Positions 1 to 8,438 of a DNA stretch of 64,000 nucleotides are shown in pieces. The position numbers and the translations under genes are program-made. Every line of letters begins with the position of its first letter. Position 1 is the first letter of the stretch. Origin of the DNA: RI-153 sp041391225 (GTDB taxonomy: Bacteria > Chloroflexota > Anaerolineae > Caldilineales > Caldilineaceae). The stretch covers positions 1 through 64,000 of the forward strand of contig JAWKOL010000005.1 in the NCBI GenBank assembly GCA_041391225.1. The letters run 5' to 3'. The notes below the pieces were generated by a model. It did no database searches, was not told the DNA's origin, and saw only the letters and a list, made by a program, of their open reading frames with translations.

Positions 1-528
1 TTGTGGAAGTGGCTGCTCAACGCCGATTTCGGTCTCGTAAACCAGGCGTTGCGCGATCTGGGCATGGCCAATCCGCCGGGTTGGTTCAGCGAGCGATCTT
101 GGGCGATTCCCTCGCTGATCTTCATGGGCCTGTGGCAGGGGATCGGCGGCACACGCATGATCATCTTCCTGGCCGGTTTGCAAGGCATCCCCGAAGAACT
201 CTACGAGGCTGCCAGTATCGACGGCGCCAACGCCTGGCATCGGCTGATCCACGTGACGTTGCCGCTGCTCACGCCCACCATCTTCTTCAATATGATCTTG
301 GGGATCATCAGTGGCTTGCAGGTCTTTACCGCGGCGTTCGTGGCCACCGAAGGCGGGCCGGGCTTTGCCACCTGGTTCTACAGCCTGCATCTCTACAAAC
401 AGGCATTCGACTATTGGAACATGGGCTATGCGTCGGCGCTGGCCTGGTTCTTCGCCGTGATCATCGTCTCGTTGACCATCTGGCAGATGCGGCTTTCCAA
501 TCGCTGGGTTTTCTACTACGGAGGATAA
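1..528 (+). CDS. Carbohydrate ABC transporter permease, MalF/UgpA type (5'-truncated by window edge)
   Basis: C-terminal 175 residues of an inner-membrane permease that moves a sugar through an ABC importer. The visible part has several hydrophobic segments and the cytoplasmic EAA loop (EELYEAASIDGANAWHRL, about residues 66-83) that docks on the ATPase. It ends with the LSNRWVFYYGG tail that also closes the related permease at 9364-10295 (LSNRWVYYEFS). The start lies upstream of the window, so base 1 is not the true start. It is 3 bp from the next permease, so the two are an operon pair. The binding protein is presumably upstream. The substrate cannot be told from the sequence. Confidence 0.9.
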   Translation: MWKWLLNADFGLVNQALRDLGMANPPGWFSERSWAIPSLIFMGLWQGIGGTRMIIFLAGLQGIPEELYEAASIDGANAWHRLIHVTLPLLTPTIFFNMILGIISGLQVFTAAFVATEGGPGFATWFYSLHLYKQAFDYWNMGYASALAWFFAVIIVSLTIWQMRLSNRWVFYYGG

Positions 529-531
529 GGC

Positions 532-1450
532 ATGGCCACAACTGCTCAGGCGCCCGCACAATCCCAAGCGTTGACAGGAAAGGCGAAGCGTCGCTCGTCT
601 TTGCGGCCCGTATTGTTGCACGTGATCCTCGCCATCGCCGGGATCACCTTCGCCTTCCCGCTCTTTTGGACGGTCTCCAGCTCGTTGCAGACATGGCAGG
701 AGTTGCGCTCGTTCACGCCGCACCTGTTGCCCGAAGTGCCGCAGTGGGGGAACTACGTCAAGGTCTTCACAGCGGTGCCTTACGCGCGCTGGATGATCAA
801 CAGCTTCACGATCATCGCTATCACCATTCCCGGCACACTGATCACCGCTTCGTTGACGGCCTACGCCTTCGCCCGCTTCGACTTCAAGGGCAAAGAATTT
901 TGGTTCATCCTCATGTTGGGGACGATGATGATCCCCACCCAGGTGACGCTGATCCCGCAGTATGTGCTCTTTTTCAAGCTGAAGCTGGTGAACACCTACT
1001 TTCCCCTCACCATCGGGGCGTGGCTGGGCGGCAGCGCCTTCATGATCTTCCTGCTGCGCCAGTTCATCATGAGCATTCCTCGCGATCTAGACGAAGCCGC
1101 CACCATCGACGGCGCCAGTCCATTTCGTGTGCTGTGAGCGTGCTCATGCCGCTGATGAAACCGGCGCTCACCACCGGCGATCCTGCACTCAACGACTGGA
1201 ACGAATTCGCCCCTTCCATCTACCTGAGCCGCATGGAACTCTTTCACCGTTAAGCCGTGGGTTGCGCTTCCAGAACCTGCCCATGGAGACCACCGAACCG
1301 CGCGATCATCTGCCTGCTGGCTGCCGCCACCATGACTGCGCCGGTGTTGCCCTCTTCGCCGTGGCGCAACGCTACTTTATTCAGGGTGTGGTGCTGTCGG
1401 GGTTGAAGCCGGACGTAGACCGAAACCATTGTAGAATGCGAAACGCTTGA
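532..1450 (+). CDS. Carbohydrate ABC transporter permease, MalG/UgpE type (frameshifted)
   Basis: Second permease of the sugar importer. The intact N-terminal 201 residues (532-1137) carry the first membrane segments and the start of the EAA loop (DLDEAATIDGASPFRVL). The frame is then lost near 1125. The next piece (LMPLMKPALTT ... NDWNEFAPSIYLS) reads in a second frame to about 1250, and the C-terminal signature (AVAQRYFIQGVVLSGLK) in a third frame near 1365-1415. The paralogue at 8439-9353 has the same elements in one frame, so at least two indels have broken this copy. The exact stop is uncertain. Start ATG at 532 follows GGAGG by a few bases and the preceding stop by 3 bp. Confidence 0.85.
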
Positions 1451-1499
1451 CTGCCTCAGATGATTGAATTGAAGTCGAACGAATCGGAAGTGCGCGCAG

Positions 1500-2302
1500 C
1501 AGGTCGATCTATCATTCGCCCCTACTACATTCGAGATATGCCGGCCTGATCTTACGCAAGACGTACCTGAACTGCTCAAACGCTGGGTTTCATCGGCATG
1601 ATTTATGAAGATATACCCACTGTAGCGCCCTCAATTGCCGGTTTCAAAACCGCACTCGTGTTGCCAAATACCGAGAGACGGCCGCGCTACATACCCAGCC
1701 AGGCAGGCGCATTCCATGATCGGCCTGCGTCGCATGGACAACTTGCAAAGCTGTATTGAACAGGCTCTGACAATACGATCACGTCCCCGGTGATCTGATC
1801 GAGACGGGGGTGTGGCGAGGGGGGCTTCGATCTTTCATGCGCAGTGCTGAAGGCATACGATGTGGTGGATCGTACCGTGTGGGTGGCGGATTCGTTCGAG
1901 GGGTTGCCGACGCCGAATGTGGAAGTCTATCCACTCGACGCCCATTGGTCGAACTCGCCGGAAGCATTGCAATTGATCTGGAAACAGTTCGCCGCAATTT
2001 TGAAAAGTACGGACTTCTGGACGATCAAGTGCGCTTTTGAAAGGATGGTTCAAGGATTCTGCCAGGCGCACCTATCCAACAGTTGCCGATGCGGCTCGAC
2101 GGCGATTACTACGAATCGACATGGGACGTGCGCCAGACCAATCTCATCCCAACCTCAGCGCCGGCGGTTTCGTGATCATCGATGATTATGTCTATGAGTC
2201 ATGCAGTCAAGCCGTACACGACTATCGGCGTTTCCACGGCATTGACGAACCGGATCCCGGATATCGACGGAGCGTTGAAGCTACTGGCGACGACAAAAGT
2301 GA
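1500..2302 (+). CDS. TylF/macrocin-O-methyltransferase family protein (several frameshifts)
   Basis: Pieces in all three frames line up with the TylF family of SAM-dependent O-methyltransferases: MIYEDIPTVAPS near 1598, MIGLRRMDNLQSCIEQAL near 1717, then DLIETGVWRGGASIF, VVDRTVWVADSFEGLPTP (1862 onward), KGWFKDS, SAGGFVIIDDYVYESC (about 2158) and a terminal WRRQK ending at TGA 2300-2302. The family binds SAM at the ETGVWRGGA loop and uses the acidic IIDDY site for metal. The 5' end is approximate because no single frame covers it. It converges on the glycosyltransferase at 2320-3355, so it may be a tailoring enzyme of the neighbouring peptide cluster. That role is inferred from position only. 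Confidence 0.75.
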
Positions 2303-2319
2303 AGCTGCCGTTAAGGCTA

Positions 2320-3355
2320 CGCTATCCATTGTGCCGGTTGCAACGTAGAGTTCGCGGGTCCTGGGGCGTTGCCACAGGTTTGGATCAAGTTCGAGCGCCC
2401 AGTTGTAAGAGGTTTCGGCTGTCTGCTCGGTGGCTGTGTCGATGGACCCAGGCCATCCACAGCAGACGCCGAGCGCAGTCCACGTTGATCTCCTCAACTG
2501 TCGCTGGATCAGGCGTTCCACAACCAAGTAGCGCCTCATGGATCGTTGCGCAGATCCGCTACAGGCACATGAGATCGGCGACCTTGTCAACCGTACACCC
2601 TGCACAGCGTGATAGAAGACGCCAATATCGTTGAGTGGTGCGTTCAGAGATAGACGTTCAGCCATCCGCAATATGAGCAGCCAAACCTCGCCCTGTTGTG
2701 CCAAATGTCCGTGCCAGATATTCACGCTCGTGGAGCTGATAGGTCACGAGCGTCTCCGGTAGATTTGTAATCCCCGTCTGTGCAATCAACTCCGCCCAAA
2801 GGACACAAGCCGTTGGCATAGCGCCAATGCACAGAATACCCGCCCACCCAGCCAACAAACTCCGCCGAATCATGGCCGCCGAATGCACCGGTGTGGCAAA
2901 AGGATCGTCCAGCGCGACAACGCACAAGTTGTTGGGAACGGCATGGTTTGCGGACCTTGCCTGTGCTGTCGATCTGGTCAACTCGCGCGCCGATCAGCGA
3001 TTATCTGGATGTGCGTCCAGAAAACAAACCTGTTTTTCCAAACTGCGGGATAGGCGATATCGTCCGCGCCTAGGATGGCGACGACCCGCTGCGGCAACGG
3101 CGTGAGTGGTGGCGTTGATGGCCGCGCTGTGGTTGACATGCCTGAGATGCTGATGGGCACAATGCGGTCATCTTGGGCAGCATACTGAGACATAATCTCC
3201 GGCGTACTGTCTGTGGATGCGTCGTCGACGAGCAGATACTGGAAATCTCGGTAGCTCTTGGGCAAGGACGCTTCGAGGCCTCGGCCACATACCGCTCGCT
3301 GTTGCGAACTGTGGTGATCACCAAGCAGCTGCGGCGCGCCACCTGTCATGGGACA
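2320..3355 (-). CDS. Family 2 glycosyltransferase (several frameshifts)
   Basis: The N-terminal nucleotide-sugar binding fold of GT2 enzymes is visible in pieces: LVITTVRNSERYVAEA (about 3320-3280), SYRDFQYLLVDDASTDSTPE (about 3250-3195), and ILGADDIAYP (about 3075), which is the acidic DxD-type site. Then come ATPVHSAAMIRRSLL (about 2895) and YQLHER (about 2735), typical of the C-terminal half. At least four frame changes are needed. The gene follows the kinase on the same strand with almost no gap and converges with the methyltransferase. A sugar transfer to the cluster's peptide is possible but unproven. Both ends are approximate. Confidence 0.75.
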
Positions 3356-3359
3356 GGGC

Positions 3360-4314
3360 ATCCTCAGATGGCTGCCACCACCGCGGCAATGTCTCCAATC
3401 CGGCGTGTACAGACGCACCGACGCTTGGGCCAATGCTGCGAGCGAATTAAATGTGGAAGCTGTATGCGATGTGGATAGCGGGATCGTGCCGAAACGCTGG
3501 TTCATCAGGGCATTTAAAGCGCGGCGGATGGGGAGAGTTCTTCGATGGAGATTTCGCTGCAATGCGGATCACGCGGCATCAAGGAGACACAGATCGCCGC
3601 CAATGGTAACGGTTCTGAACAGTAGGCGCCTGACCCGGCGCAACCAGGTGCTTGCCGTCTTTTGCCTGTCCAATACGTAGCCAAGCTTCCGCAGGTTCTG
3701 GCTCACCGGCATACTTGTGGGCCAGATAGCCGCGGCGGCCCCGGCAAAGCAGAATCGCCCTGCTCATCCTGCCTTACCACCAGGTGATCATCGGCCAGGA
3801 TGGCGGTTGTCGCCCAAAACGCACCGGCCAGCGTCGATTTCCCCGCACCGAGACGCCAAGCACTAATCGCTTTGCTCAACACTTCACTGCACTGCCGTAG
3901 TATCGTGGCCATGCCGTTGTGACCGACGGCATAGCCAAGGATACTGCCCCAAGATCCACCCCGAGAGATCCGCCCAGTATGCTTCGGTGTTGATCTGTTC
4001 TGAACGCGGGCGTATCCAGATCCGCGCTGCCGAACGACCTCAAAAATCACGGCTTCATCAGAATGCAACCGTGTAAAGATGCGCAGCACAGCATCGGCAT
4101 CGTCGGGGGCGTGGCATACGGAGATATGCCAGCCCGTCCCCGACTCTTCTTCTTCACGACTTTCCAGGGAAGTTTCTCCCAGGCACAAGGCGCAGGCCTG
4201 GGAAACAAGCTCGATGTCGGCGTCTGGTGTCGGGTCTATCGCAGCAAGGGTAAACACATGCCAAAGCGGCAAATGAGCGTGCAGCCGCAACGAATAGACC
4301 GAATAGATCGGCAT
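3360..4314 (-). CDS. HPr kinase/phosphorylase-like protein of lasso-type clusters (frameshifted)
   Basis: The intact N-terminal 200 residues (4314-3703) end in a P-loop (GAGKSTLAGAFWA) followed by an acidic strand (ILADDHLVV), the layout of HprK-like kinases found beside lasso peptide genes. The C-terminal part (ALNALMNQRFGTIPLSTSH and ALAQASVRLYTPDW) lies in another frame near 3560-3400. Homologues in paeninodin-type clusters phosphorylate a serine near the C-terminus of the precursor. Start ATG at 4314 shares one base with the precursor stop (TGATG), so the two are translationally coupled. At least two indels are needed. Loss of function through real mutation cannot be excluded. Confidence 0.75.
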
Positions 4315-4489
4315 CAGGCTGCTGACGTATACTCCGGCCCCGGCATCAGGAATGAATGGGCCAGTGAAGGGGCGCTACGGGTAAGCTCATTGACAGCGCC
4401 GTAGTCTTCGATCTGAGGTGTGTGACAGGGCTTGCGGGTGCCGGTTTCCGGCTGCTCTGGGGCTTTGGGTGGTAGGTTGTTTCAGGCAT
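4314..4489 (-). CDS. Lasso-like RiPP precursor peptide (one apparent missing base)
   Basis: ATG at 4489-4487 is preceded by GGAG. The first frame begins MPETTYHPK. The frame that ends at TGA 4316-4314 encodes PQIEDYGAVNELTR and then the 20-residue SAPSLAHSFLMPGPEYTSAA. The span is 176 nt, one base short of 59 codons, so one restored base would join both parts into a 58-residue peptide. The P-x-I-x-x-Y-G-x-V-x-E-L-T pattern is the leader motif bound by PqqD-like (B1) proteins, and Thr at position -2 before the core is the usual lasso rule. The predicted core has His, Ser and Phe at 7, 8 and 9, with no Asp or Glu there. The only acidic residue is Glu15. The stop codon overlaps the kinase start. 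Confidence 0.6.
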
Positions 4490-4702
4490 TGGGATCTCCG
4501 TTGTGTGTGTACGGATGTATGGGCTGACATAAGTTGTTGCGTTGTCAACTGGCAACCACTATGCAAGAATTGTATTATTATATAACATGGGCAACGGCTA
4601 AGTAAATCGGCAAAATGGGCCATATCGGTGTGTCGCTACGAGAAGAATTTCGGTAAACCCTAGGAGAAAGCAGAGAATAGATGATCCACGAAGGAGTGAA
4701 AA
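4490..4702. promoter_or_regulatory. Divergent promoter region between precursor and cyclase genes
   Basis: This gap separates the leftward precursor/kinase/glycosyltransferase unit from the rightward cyclase gene. It is much more AT-rich than its surroundings at 4568-4585. On the minus strand a TATAAT lies at 4582-4577, about 85 bp upstream of the precursor start. I could not find a convincing -35 box at 16-18 bp for it. A 7-bp inverted pair near 4542-4556 (TTGTCAA-like and GGTTGCCA-like) might be part of an operator, but the case is weak. Confidence 0.4.
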
Positions 4703-6694
4703 ATGAGCGCCATCTTCGGGCTAATCCATTTTGACAATCAACCCGTTGCCCAGGGCGACCTGGCGCGCATGGACGCTGCGCTCGTCCGTCATGGGGCGGA
4801 GGGGCGACTTTGGTGGCATGGCGCTGTGGGCCTGGGGCAGCGGCAGATGCGTTTCACCCCCCAAGATGCTTGGGAATACCAGCCCCTTGTCAGCAATGAT
4901 GGTCTTTGTGTGCTGGTGGCCGACGCTCGATTGGACAACCGGGCAGAATTGTTGAGCGGATGGAAAAGCGAGAGCCAAGACCACGTGTTGGCCGAGCAGC
5001 CGCATATGTTGTCCGGCCTTCAATCGTCGGTCCCTGAGTTGCCGGATGGCGCGCTGATTCTGCACGCTTACCACACATGGGGAATCGACTGCGTTCACCA
5101 TCTCGTCGGCGTCTATGCCTTTGCGCTTTGGGACGCGCGGCGCCAGATCTTCTTCGCTGCGCGCTCGCCGATCGTGGCGCCTTCGCTGGTTTACACCGAG
5201 TCAGCGCACTCTTTTGCCTTTGCCACGACGCCCAGCGGACTGCACGCCTTGCCCACCGTGCCACGCACCCTGGACGATGCCGGGCTGGTGCGTCTGCTCA
5301 CAGGATTGGGGGGCGACGGCGCCACAACAATCTACCGCGATATTGCCCAACTGCCATCTGGTCATCGTATGTTGATCAGCAATGGCAGCGTTCGTGTTGA
5401 CCGGTATTGGCAACCCGACCCAGACCACGAAATTCGTTTTCGCAATGATGCGGAGTACCTGGAAGCGTTCCGGCATCTGTTTGATCGTGTCGTCGATGAT
5501 CACCTGTCCAGCGCGACGCCGGTTGCCCTGCAGATGAGCGGTGGATTGGATTCGTCGGCAATCGCCGCAGTGTCCGCGCGCTTGTTGGCCGACCGGGGTG
5601 AGCAACTCACCACCTTCACCGAAGTACCCCGCCCGGGCTTCGAGGACAAGGTGTTCCAGTGGGGGTACGCCGACGAAACGCCGCTTGTGCAGGCGGTTGC
5701 CGCCATGTATCCCAATATCCGTAAGCACCTAATCCACACAGATGGGCAACTCTTCCTAACAGATCTCGACCGCACGTTTGCTCATCTCGAAATACCGTTT
5801 TACAACACTTCGAACCGTGTCTGGATCGAGGCCATTCTGGCGGAAACAAGCAGCCGAGGCATGAAGGTTCTCCTCGACGGCACACAAGGCAACATCACCA
5901 TGAGTTGGCCCGGGCATGCCTGGTTGGCGGATCTGCTGTACAAGAGGCAGCTGGTGCGCCGCTCCGCTGAGGAGATGGTCGCGCTGGCGAGGAACCGAGG
6001 ACTGAATGAAGCGGTCCGTGTCGTCCGCGCACACGCAATCGCCTCATTGCTCCCCGAACATGTGGCACAGTTCGCTCGCCGTCTGCGCCGCCGTTCACAG
6101 CCTGCGCAACCATCCTGGCAGCTCGCGTCGCCGATCCATCCTGCTTTGCAGCCGAGCACGGTGTGCCGGACCATGAAAATGACCGGCGTATCCGCTATCG
6201 CAGCGTCGCCGACGGGCGTCGTATCCGCTACGAGGCGCTGGCCGCGCAGGATGGAGGCGCCTATTTATCCGCCTATCGCGCCCAGTACGGCGTGGACATG
6301 CGCGCACCCGCCGCAGATGTGCGGCTTGCCGAGTTCACCATCGCTTTGCCCGAGGATCAACACTGGCGGCGACGGCGAAGCCCGTAGCCTCATGCGCCGG
6401 GCCATGGCCGGTCAACTACCGGAAAGCATATTGACGAACCGCAAACGAGGTCTGCAAGCCGCGGATTGGTACGAGAGACTGATGGGCGCACGCGCTGAGA
6501 TAGACGCAACGCTGACGCACATCGAACAGAACGAACTGGCGCAGCGTGTACTCGATCTACAGCGGATGCGCCACCTGTTTGAGCGTATGCCGACGGTGAT
6601 TGAGAACGGAGAAGATTACATTGCCTACCTGCGATTTCTGCAGGGCGGTTTGATGATCGGAGCGTTTCTCGACTGGTTTGAACGAGGAAATTGA
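4703..6694 (+). CDS. Asparagine-synthetase-like lasso cyclase (class B AsnB homologue; internal frameshift pair)
   Basis: About 660 residues. The N-terminal glutaminase-like domain begins MSAIFGL, so the catalytic Cys2 of true glutamine-dependent asparagine synthetases is Ser. This is usual for lasso cyclases, which do not need a glutamine nitrogen. The C-terminal synthetase domain has the ATP-binding PP-loop SGGLDSSAIA near residue 277 and LLDGTQGN near 393. Between about 6080 and 6370 the reading is out of frame: the conserved stretch YEALAAQDGGAYLSAY and DMRAPAADVRLAEF lies in frame +1, and the original frame resumes at RSLMRRAMAGQLPESI. Two compensating indels are therefore likely. RBS GAAGGAG precedes ATG 4703. 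It should adenylate an acidic side chain of the precursor and close a macrolactam. Confidence 0.85.
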   Translation: MSAIFGLIHFDNQPVAQGDLARMDAALVRHGAEGRLWWHGAVGLGQRQMRFTPQDAWEYQPLVSNDGLCVLVADARLDNRAELLSGWKSESQDHVLAEQPHMLSGLQSSVPELPDGALILHAYHTWGIDCVHHLVGVYAFALWDARRQIFFAARSPIVAPSLVYTESAHSFAFATTPSGLHALPTVPRTLDDAGLVRLLTGLGGDGATTIYRDIAQLPSGHRMLISNGSVRVDRYWQPDPDHEIRFRNDAEYLEAFRHLFDRVVDDHLSSATPVALQMSGGLDSSAIAAVSARLLADRGEQLTTFTEVPRPGFEDKVFQWGYADETPLVQAVAAMYPNIRKHLIHTDGQLFLTDLDRTFAHLEIPFYNTSNRVWIEAILAETSSRGMKVLLDGTQGNITMSWPGHAWLADLLYKRQLVRRSAEEMVALARNRGLNEAVRVVRAHAIASLLPEHVAQFARRLRRRSQPAQPSWQLASPIHPALQPSTVCRTMKMTGVSAIAASPTGVVSATRRWPRRMEAPIYPPIAPSTAWTCAHPPQMCGLPSSPSLCPRINTGGDGEARSLMRRAMAGQLPESILTNRKRGLQAADWYERLMGARAEIDATLTHIEQNELAQRVLDLQRMRHLFERMPTVIENGEDYIAYLRFLQGGLMIGAFLDWFERGN

Positions 6695-6704
6695 AGGGCG
6701 GATC

Positions 6705-6980
6705 CTATTTGTCGACGACTCGCCTGATCAGCTCACGGGCTTCCATCTCGGCCATGAGCGCGGCAAAATCCCGGCGCAGCGTTGCCTCGTCCACGGCGTA
6801 CTCTTGCAGCATCTGGTGGATCACATCTTCAACATTGCCATGCTCAATGATCAGTTCCCACATGCGCGTGGCAATATCGTCGAGTCCATAGTAATGGTTG
6901 TCGTTGAGGTTGAGGAGAACCGCCTCATCCACAACAGTCTGAAAAAGGACATTTTCGTCTACTTGAAACTGGACTTGCAT
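6705..6980 (-). CDS. PqqD-family protein (RiPP recognition element, B1-like)
   Basis: 91 residues, intact. The sequence follows the PqqD pattern: an N-terminal beta region, a DEAVLLNLNDNHYYGLDDIATRMWELI segment in which Leu-Asn and Tyr-Gly-Leu-Asp are typical, then a three-helix bundle with VIHQMLQEYAVD and RDFAALMAEMEA. Such small proteins bind the leader of a precursor and present it to the processing enzymes. It lies 10 bp from the cyclase stop but on the opposite strand, so the two genes converge. No transglutaminase-like B2 leader protease is fused to it or found nearby. Confidence 0.85.
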   Translation of the reverse strand: MQVQFQVDENVLFQTVVDEAVLLNLNDNHYYGLDDIATRMWELIIEHGNVEDVIHQMLQEYAVDEATLRRDFAALMAEMEARELIRRVVDK

Positions 6981-7031
6981 TGTGACACCCTGTTCAGAAT
7001 CTATTGATTGGTGAATGAGTCCACTGTAAAC

Positions 7032-7084
7032 AGTCCGACTTCTGCGTGGTTTGCGGTAGCTCCCCCATGAAAAGAAGTCGGACT
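7032..7084. repeat. 53-bp palindromic element with 12-bp perfect inverted ends
   Basis: AGTCCGACTTCT at 7032-7043 is matched exactly in inverse by AGAAGTCGGACT at 7073-7084, with a 29-bp middle. It sits between the start of the PqqD-like gene and the end of the enolase-superfamily gene, so it could form a 3' hairpin on either transcript. The layout, a short inverted end around an unrelated middle, resembles the larger element at 49355-49480. Confidence 0.6.
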
Positions 7085-7118
7085 TTCGTGCGCGATTGAT
7101 CGTCCTGTGCTGGTGTCT

Positions 7119-8267
7119 TTACTGGTATGCCAGCGATCCATCCTCGCGCAAGAGCACAGATCGACGCCACGGCGCGAAGTCGTACTTTTCCAGCGCCTCC
7201 ACGTTGAGATCGATGCCCAGTCCCGGCGTTTCGGGGATCTCCAGGTAGCCGTCCACCAACTTGATCGGCTCGGTGACGATGTCACGGCGGATGCCGCTGT
7301 CGTCGGGGTGGTATTCGAGGACGATGAAGTTCTGCGTGCTCGCCGCAAAGTGGACGTTCACCGCCGTCGCCACGGGGCCGCACGGGTTGTGTGGGGCCAC
7401 GCTGGCGTAGTGGACCTCGGCCATGGCCGCGATCTTCTTCATCTCCCACAGCCCGCCGGTGACGCAGATGTCGGGCTGTACGATGTCCACGGCGTGGTAG
7501 CCCAACAACTCGCGGAATTCGTGACGCGTGTAGAGCATCTCGCCGGTGGCGATGGGGACGCGCACCTTTTCGCTCAACTTGGCCATCGCCTCGTAGTTTT
7601 CGGGGCGTAGCGGCTCTTCCACAAACATGGGGTTGAACGGAGCTACCACCTCGCAAAACTGCGCCGCCCGCCCGATCTCAAACATGCGCGCATGGGGATC
7701 GATGCCGATGTCCACGTTGTCGCCTACGGCTTCGCGCACGGCGGCCACCCGCTTTTCCACGTCCTTGAGGACGGCGTTCCACGGCATCGCCTGCCACCCC
7801 GGCGGGAAGACAGACGATCCCATCTTCAGCGCGGTATAGCCGTAGGTCTCCACCAGGCGCACCGCGGTGTCGGCGGCTTCCTCGGCCGTCTTGCCGCCCA
7901 CGCCCTGGTAGACGCGCACCTTGTTGCGCGCCTTGCCGCCCACCAGCCGGTAGACGGGCAATCCGGCAGCCTTGCCCGCGATGTCCCACAAAGCATGTTC
8001 GATGCCGCTGATCGCGGCGTTGAGCACCATACCGCCGGGGAAGCGCGACCCGGCGTACATCAGATGCCAAAGCCCCTCGATATCGCGTGGATCGCGCCCG
8101 ATCAGCCAGCCCTCAAAGTCGTGGATCGCCGCCACTGTGGCCTTGTCCGGCCCACACGAGTAAGCTTCGCCCACACCGTAGATGCCTTCATCCGTCCACA
8201 CCTTGACGAACGGAATGTTGCGACTGCCCATGTTGACCAAGTGGGTGTCGATCTTGGTGATCTTCAT
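7119..8267 (-). CDS. Mandelate racemase/muconate lactonizing enzyme family sugar-acid dehydratase (galactonate dehydratase-like)
   Basis: 382 residues, intact. Enolase-superfamily TIM-barrel enzyme that removes a proton next to a carboxylate and dehydrates an aldonate. Metal ligands are seen as Asp in IGIDPHAR (about 201), Glu in VEEPLRPE (about 228) and Glu in IATGEML (about 254). The catalytic His is in VAPHNPCGP (about 304). The N-terminal capping domain holds SGIEHALWDIAGKAAGLPV. Start ATG 8267 has AGGATCT just upstream. It is the last gene after a sugar ABC transporter on the same strand, which suggests it acts on the imported sugar or its acid. The exact substrate within the galactonate/gluconate/xylonate group cannot be fixed here. 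Confidence 0.88.
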   Translation of the reverse strand: MKITKIDTHLVNMGSRNIPFVKVWTDEGIYGVGEAYSCGPDKATVAAIHDFEGWLIGRDPRDIEGLWHLMYAGSRFPGGMVLNAAISGIEHALWDIAGKAAGLPVYRLVGGKARNKVRVYQGVGGKTAEEAADTAVRLVETYGYTALKMGSSVFPPGWQAMPWNAVLKDVEKRVAAVREAVGDNVDIGIDPHARMFEIGRAAQFCEVVAPFNPMFVEEPLRPENYEAMAKLSEKVRVPIATGEMLYTRHEFRELLGYHAVDIVQPDICVTGGLWEMKKIAAMAEVHYASVAPHNPCGPVATAVNVHFAASTQNFIVLEYHPDDSGIRRDIVTEPIKLVDGYLEIPETPGLGIDLNVEALEKYDFAPWRRSVLLREDGSLAYQ

Positions 8268-8293
8268 AGATCCTCGAATCGGGTGGAATTTAC

Positions 8294-8435
8294 GATTTTC
8301 GATTGACGATTTTCGATTGTCTCGTCAGCAACGTAATTTCGGCGTTCGATGTTATCTCGTTGCCGATAAGTCTCCTGCGTGGCATTCAGATCCTCAACAC
8401 GACAATCGTCAATCGTCAATCGTCAATCGTCAATC
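8294..8435. repeat. Heptamer-built inverted repeat between permease and dehydratase genes
   Basis: The left arm at 8294-8321 is four 7-mers of the type GATTGAC/GATTTTC. The right arm at 8401-8435 is five 7-mers, four of them GTCAATC, the exact reverse complement of GATTGAC. The arms end in GATTGTC and GACAATC, which pair perfectly, with a 79-bp loop. The right arm ends 3 bp after the permease stop codon on the minus strand. Confidence 0.75.
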
Positions 8436-8438
8436 AAA

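Noticed and set aside
3..1253. 416-residue plus-strand frame overlapping the first permeases
   Set aside because: Mostly Arg/His-rich shadow of the permease genes. Only its last 40 residues are a true permease fragment, used as evidence of a frameshift.
1460..1550. ATG 1460 as a firm start of the TylF-family gene
   Set aside because: The frame from this ATG stops after about 30 residues, and family similarity begins only near 1530-1600, so the true start remains open.
4387..4623. 78-residue minus-strand frame over the precursor region
   Set aside because: It lacks the leader motif and a ribosome site, and it ends without coupling to the kinase gene. The coupled frame is better supported.
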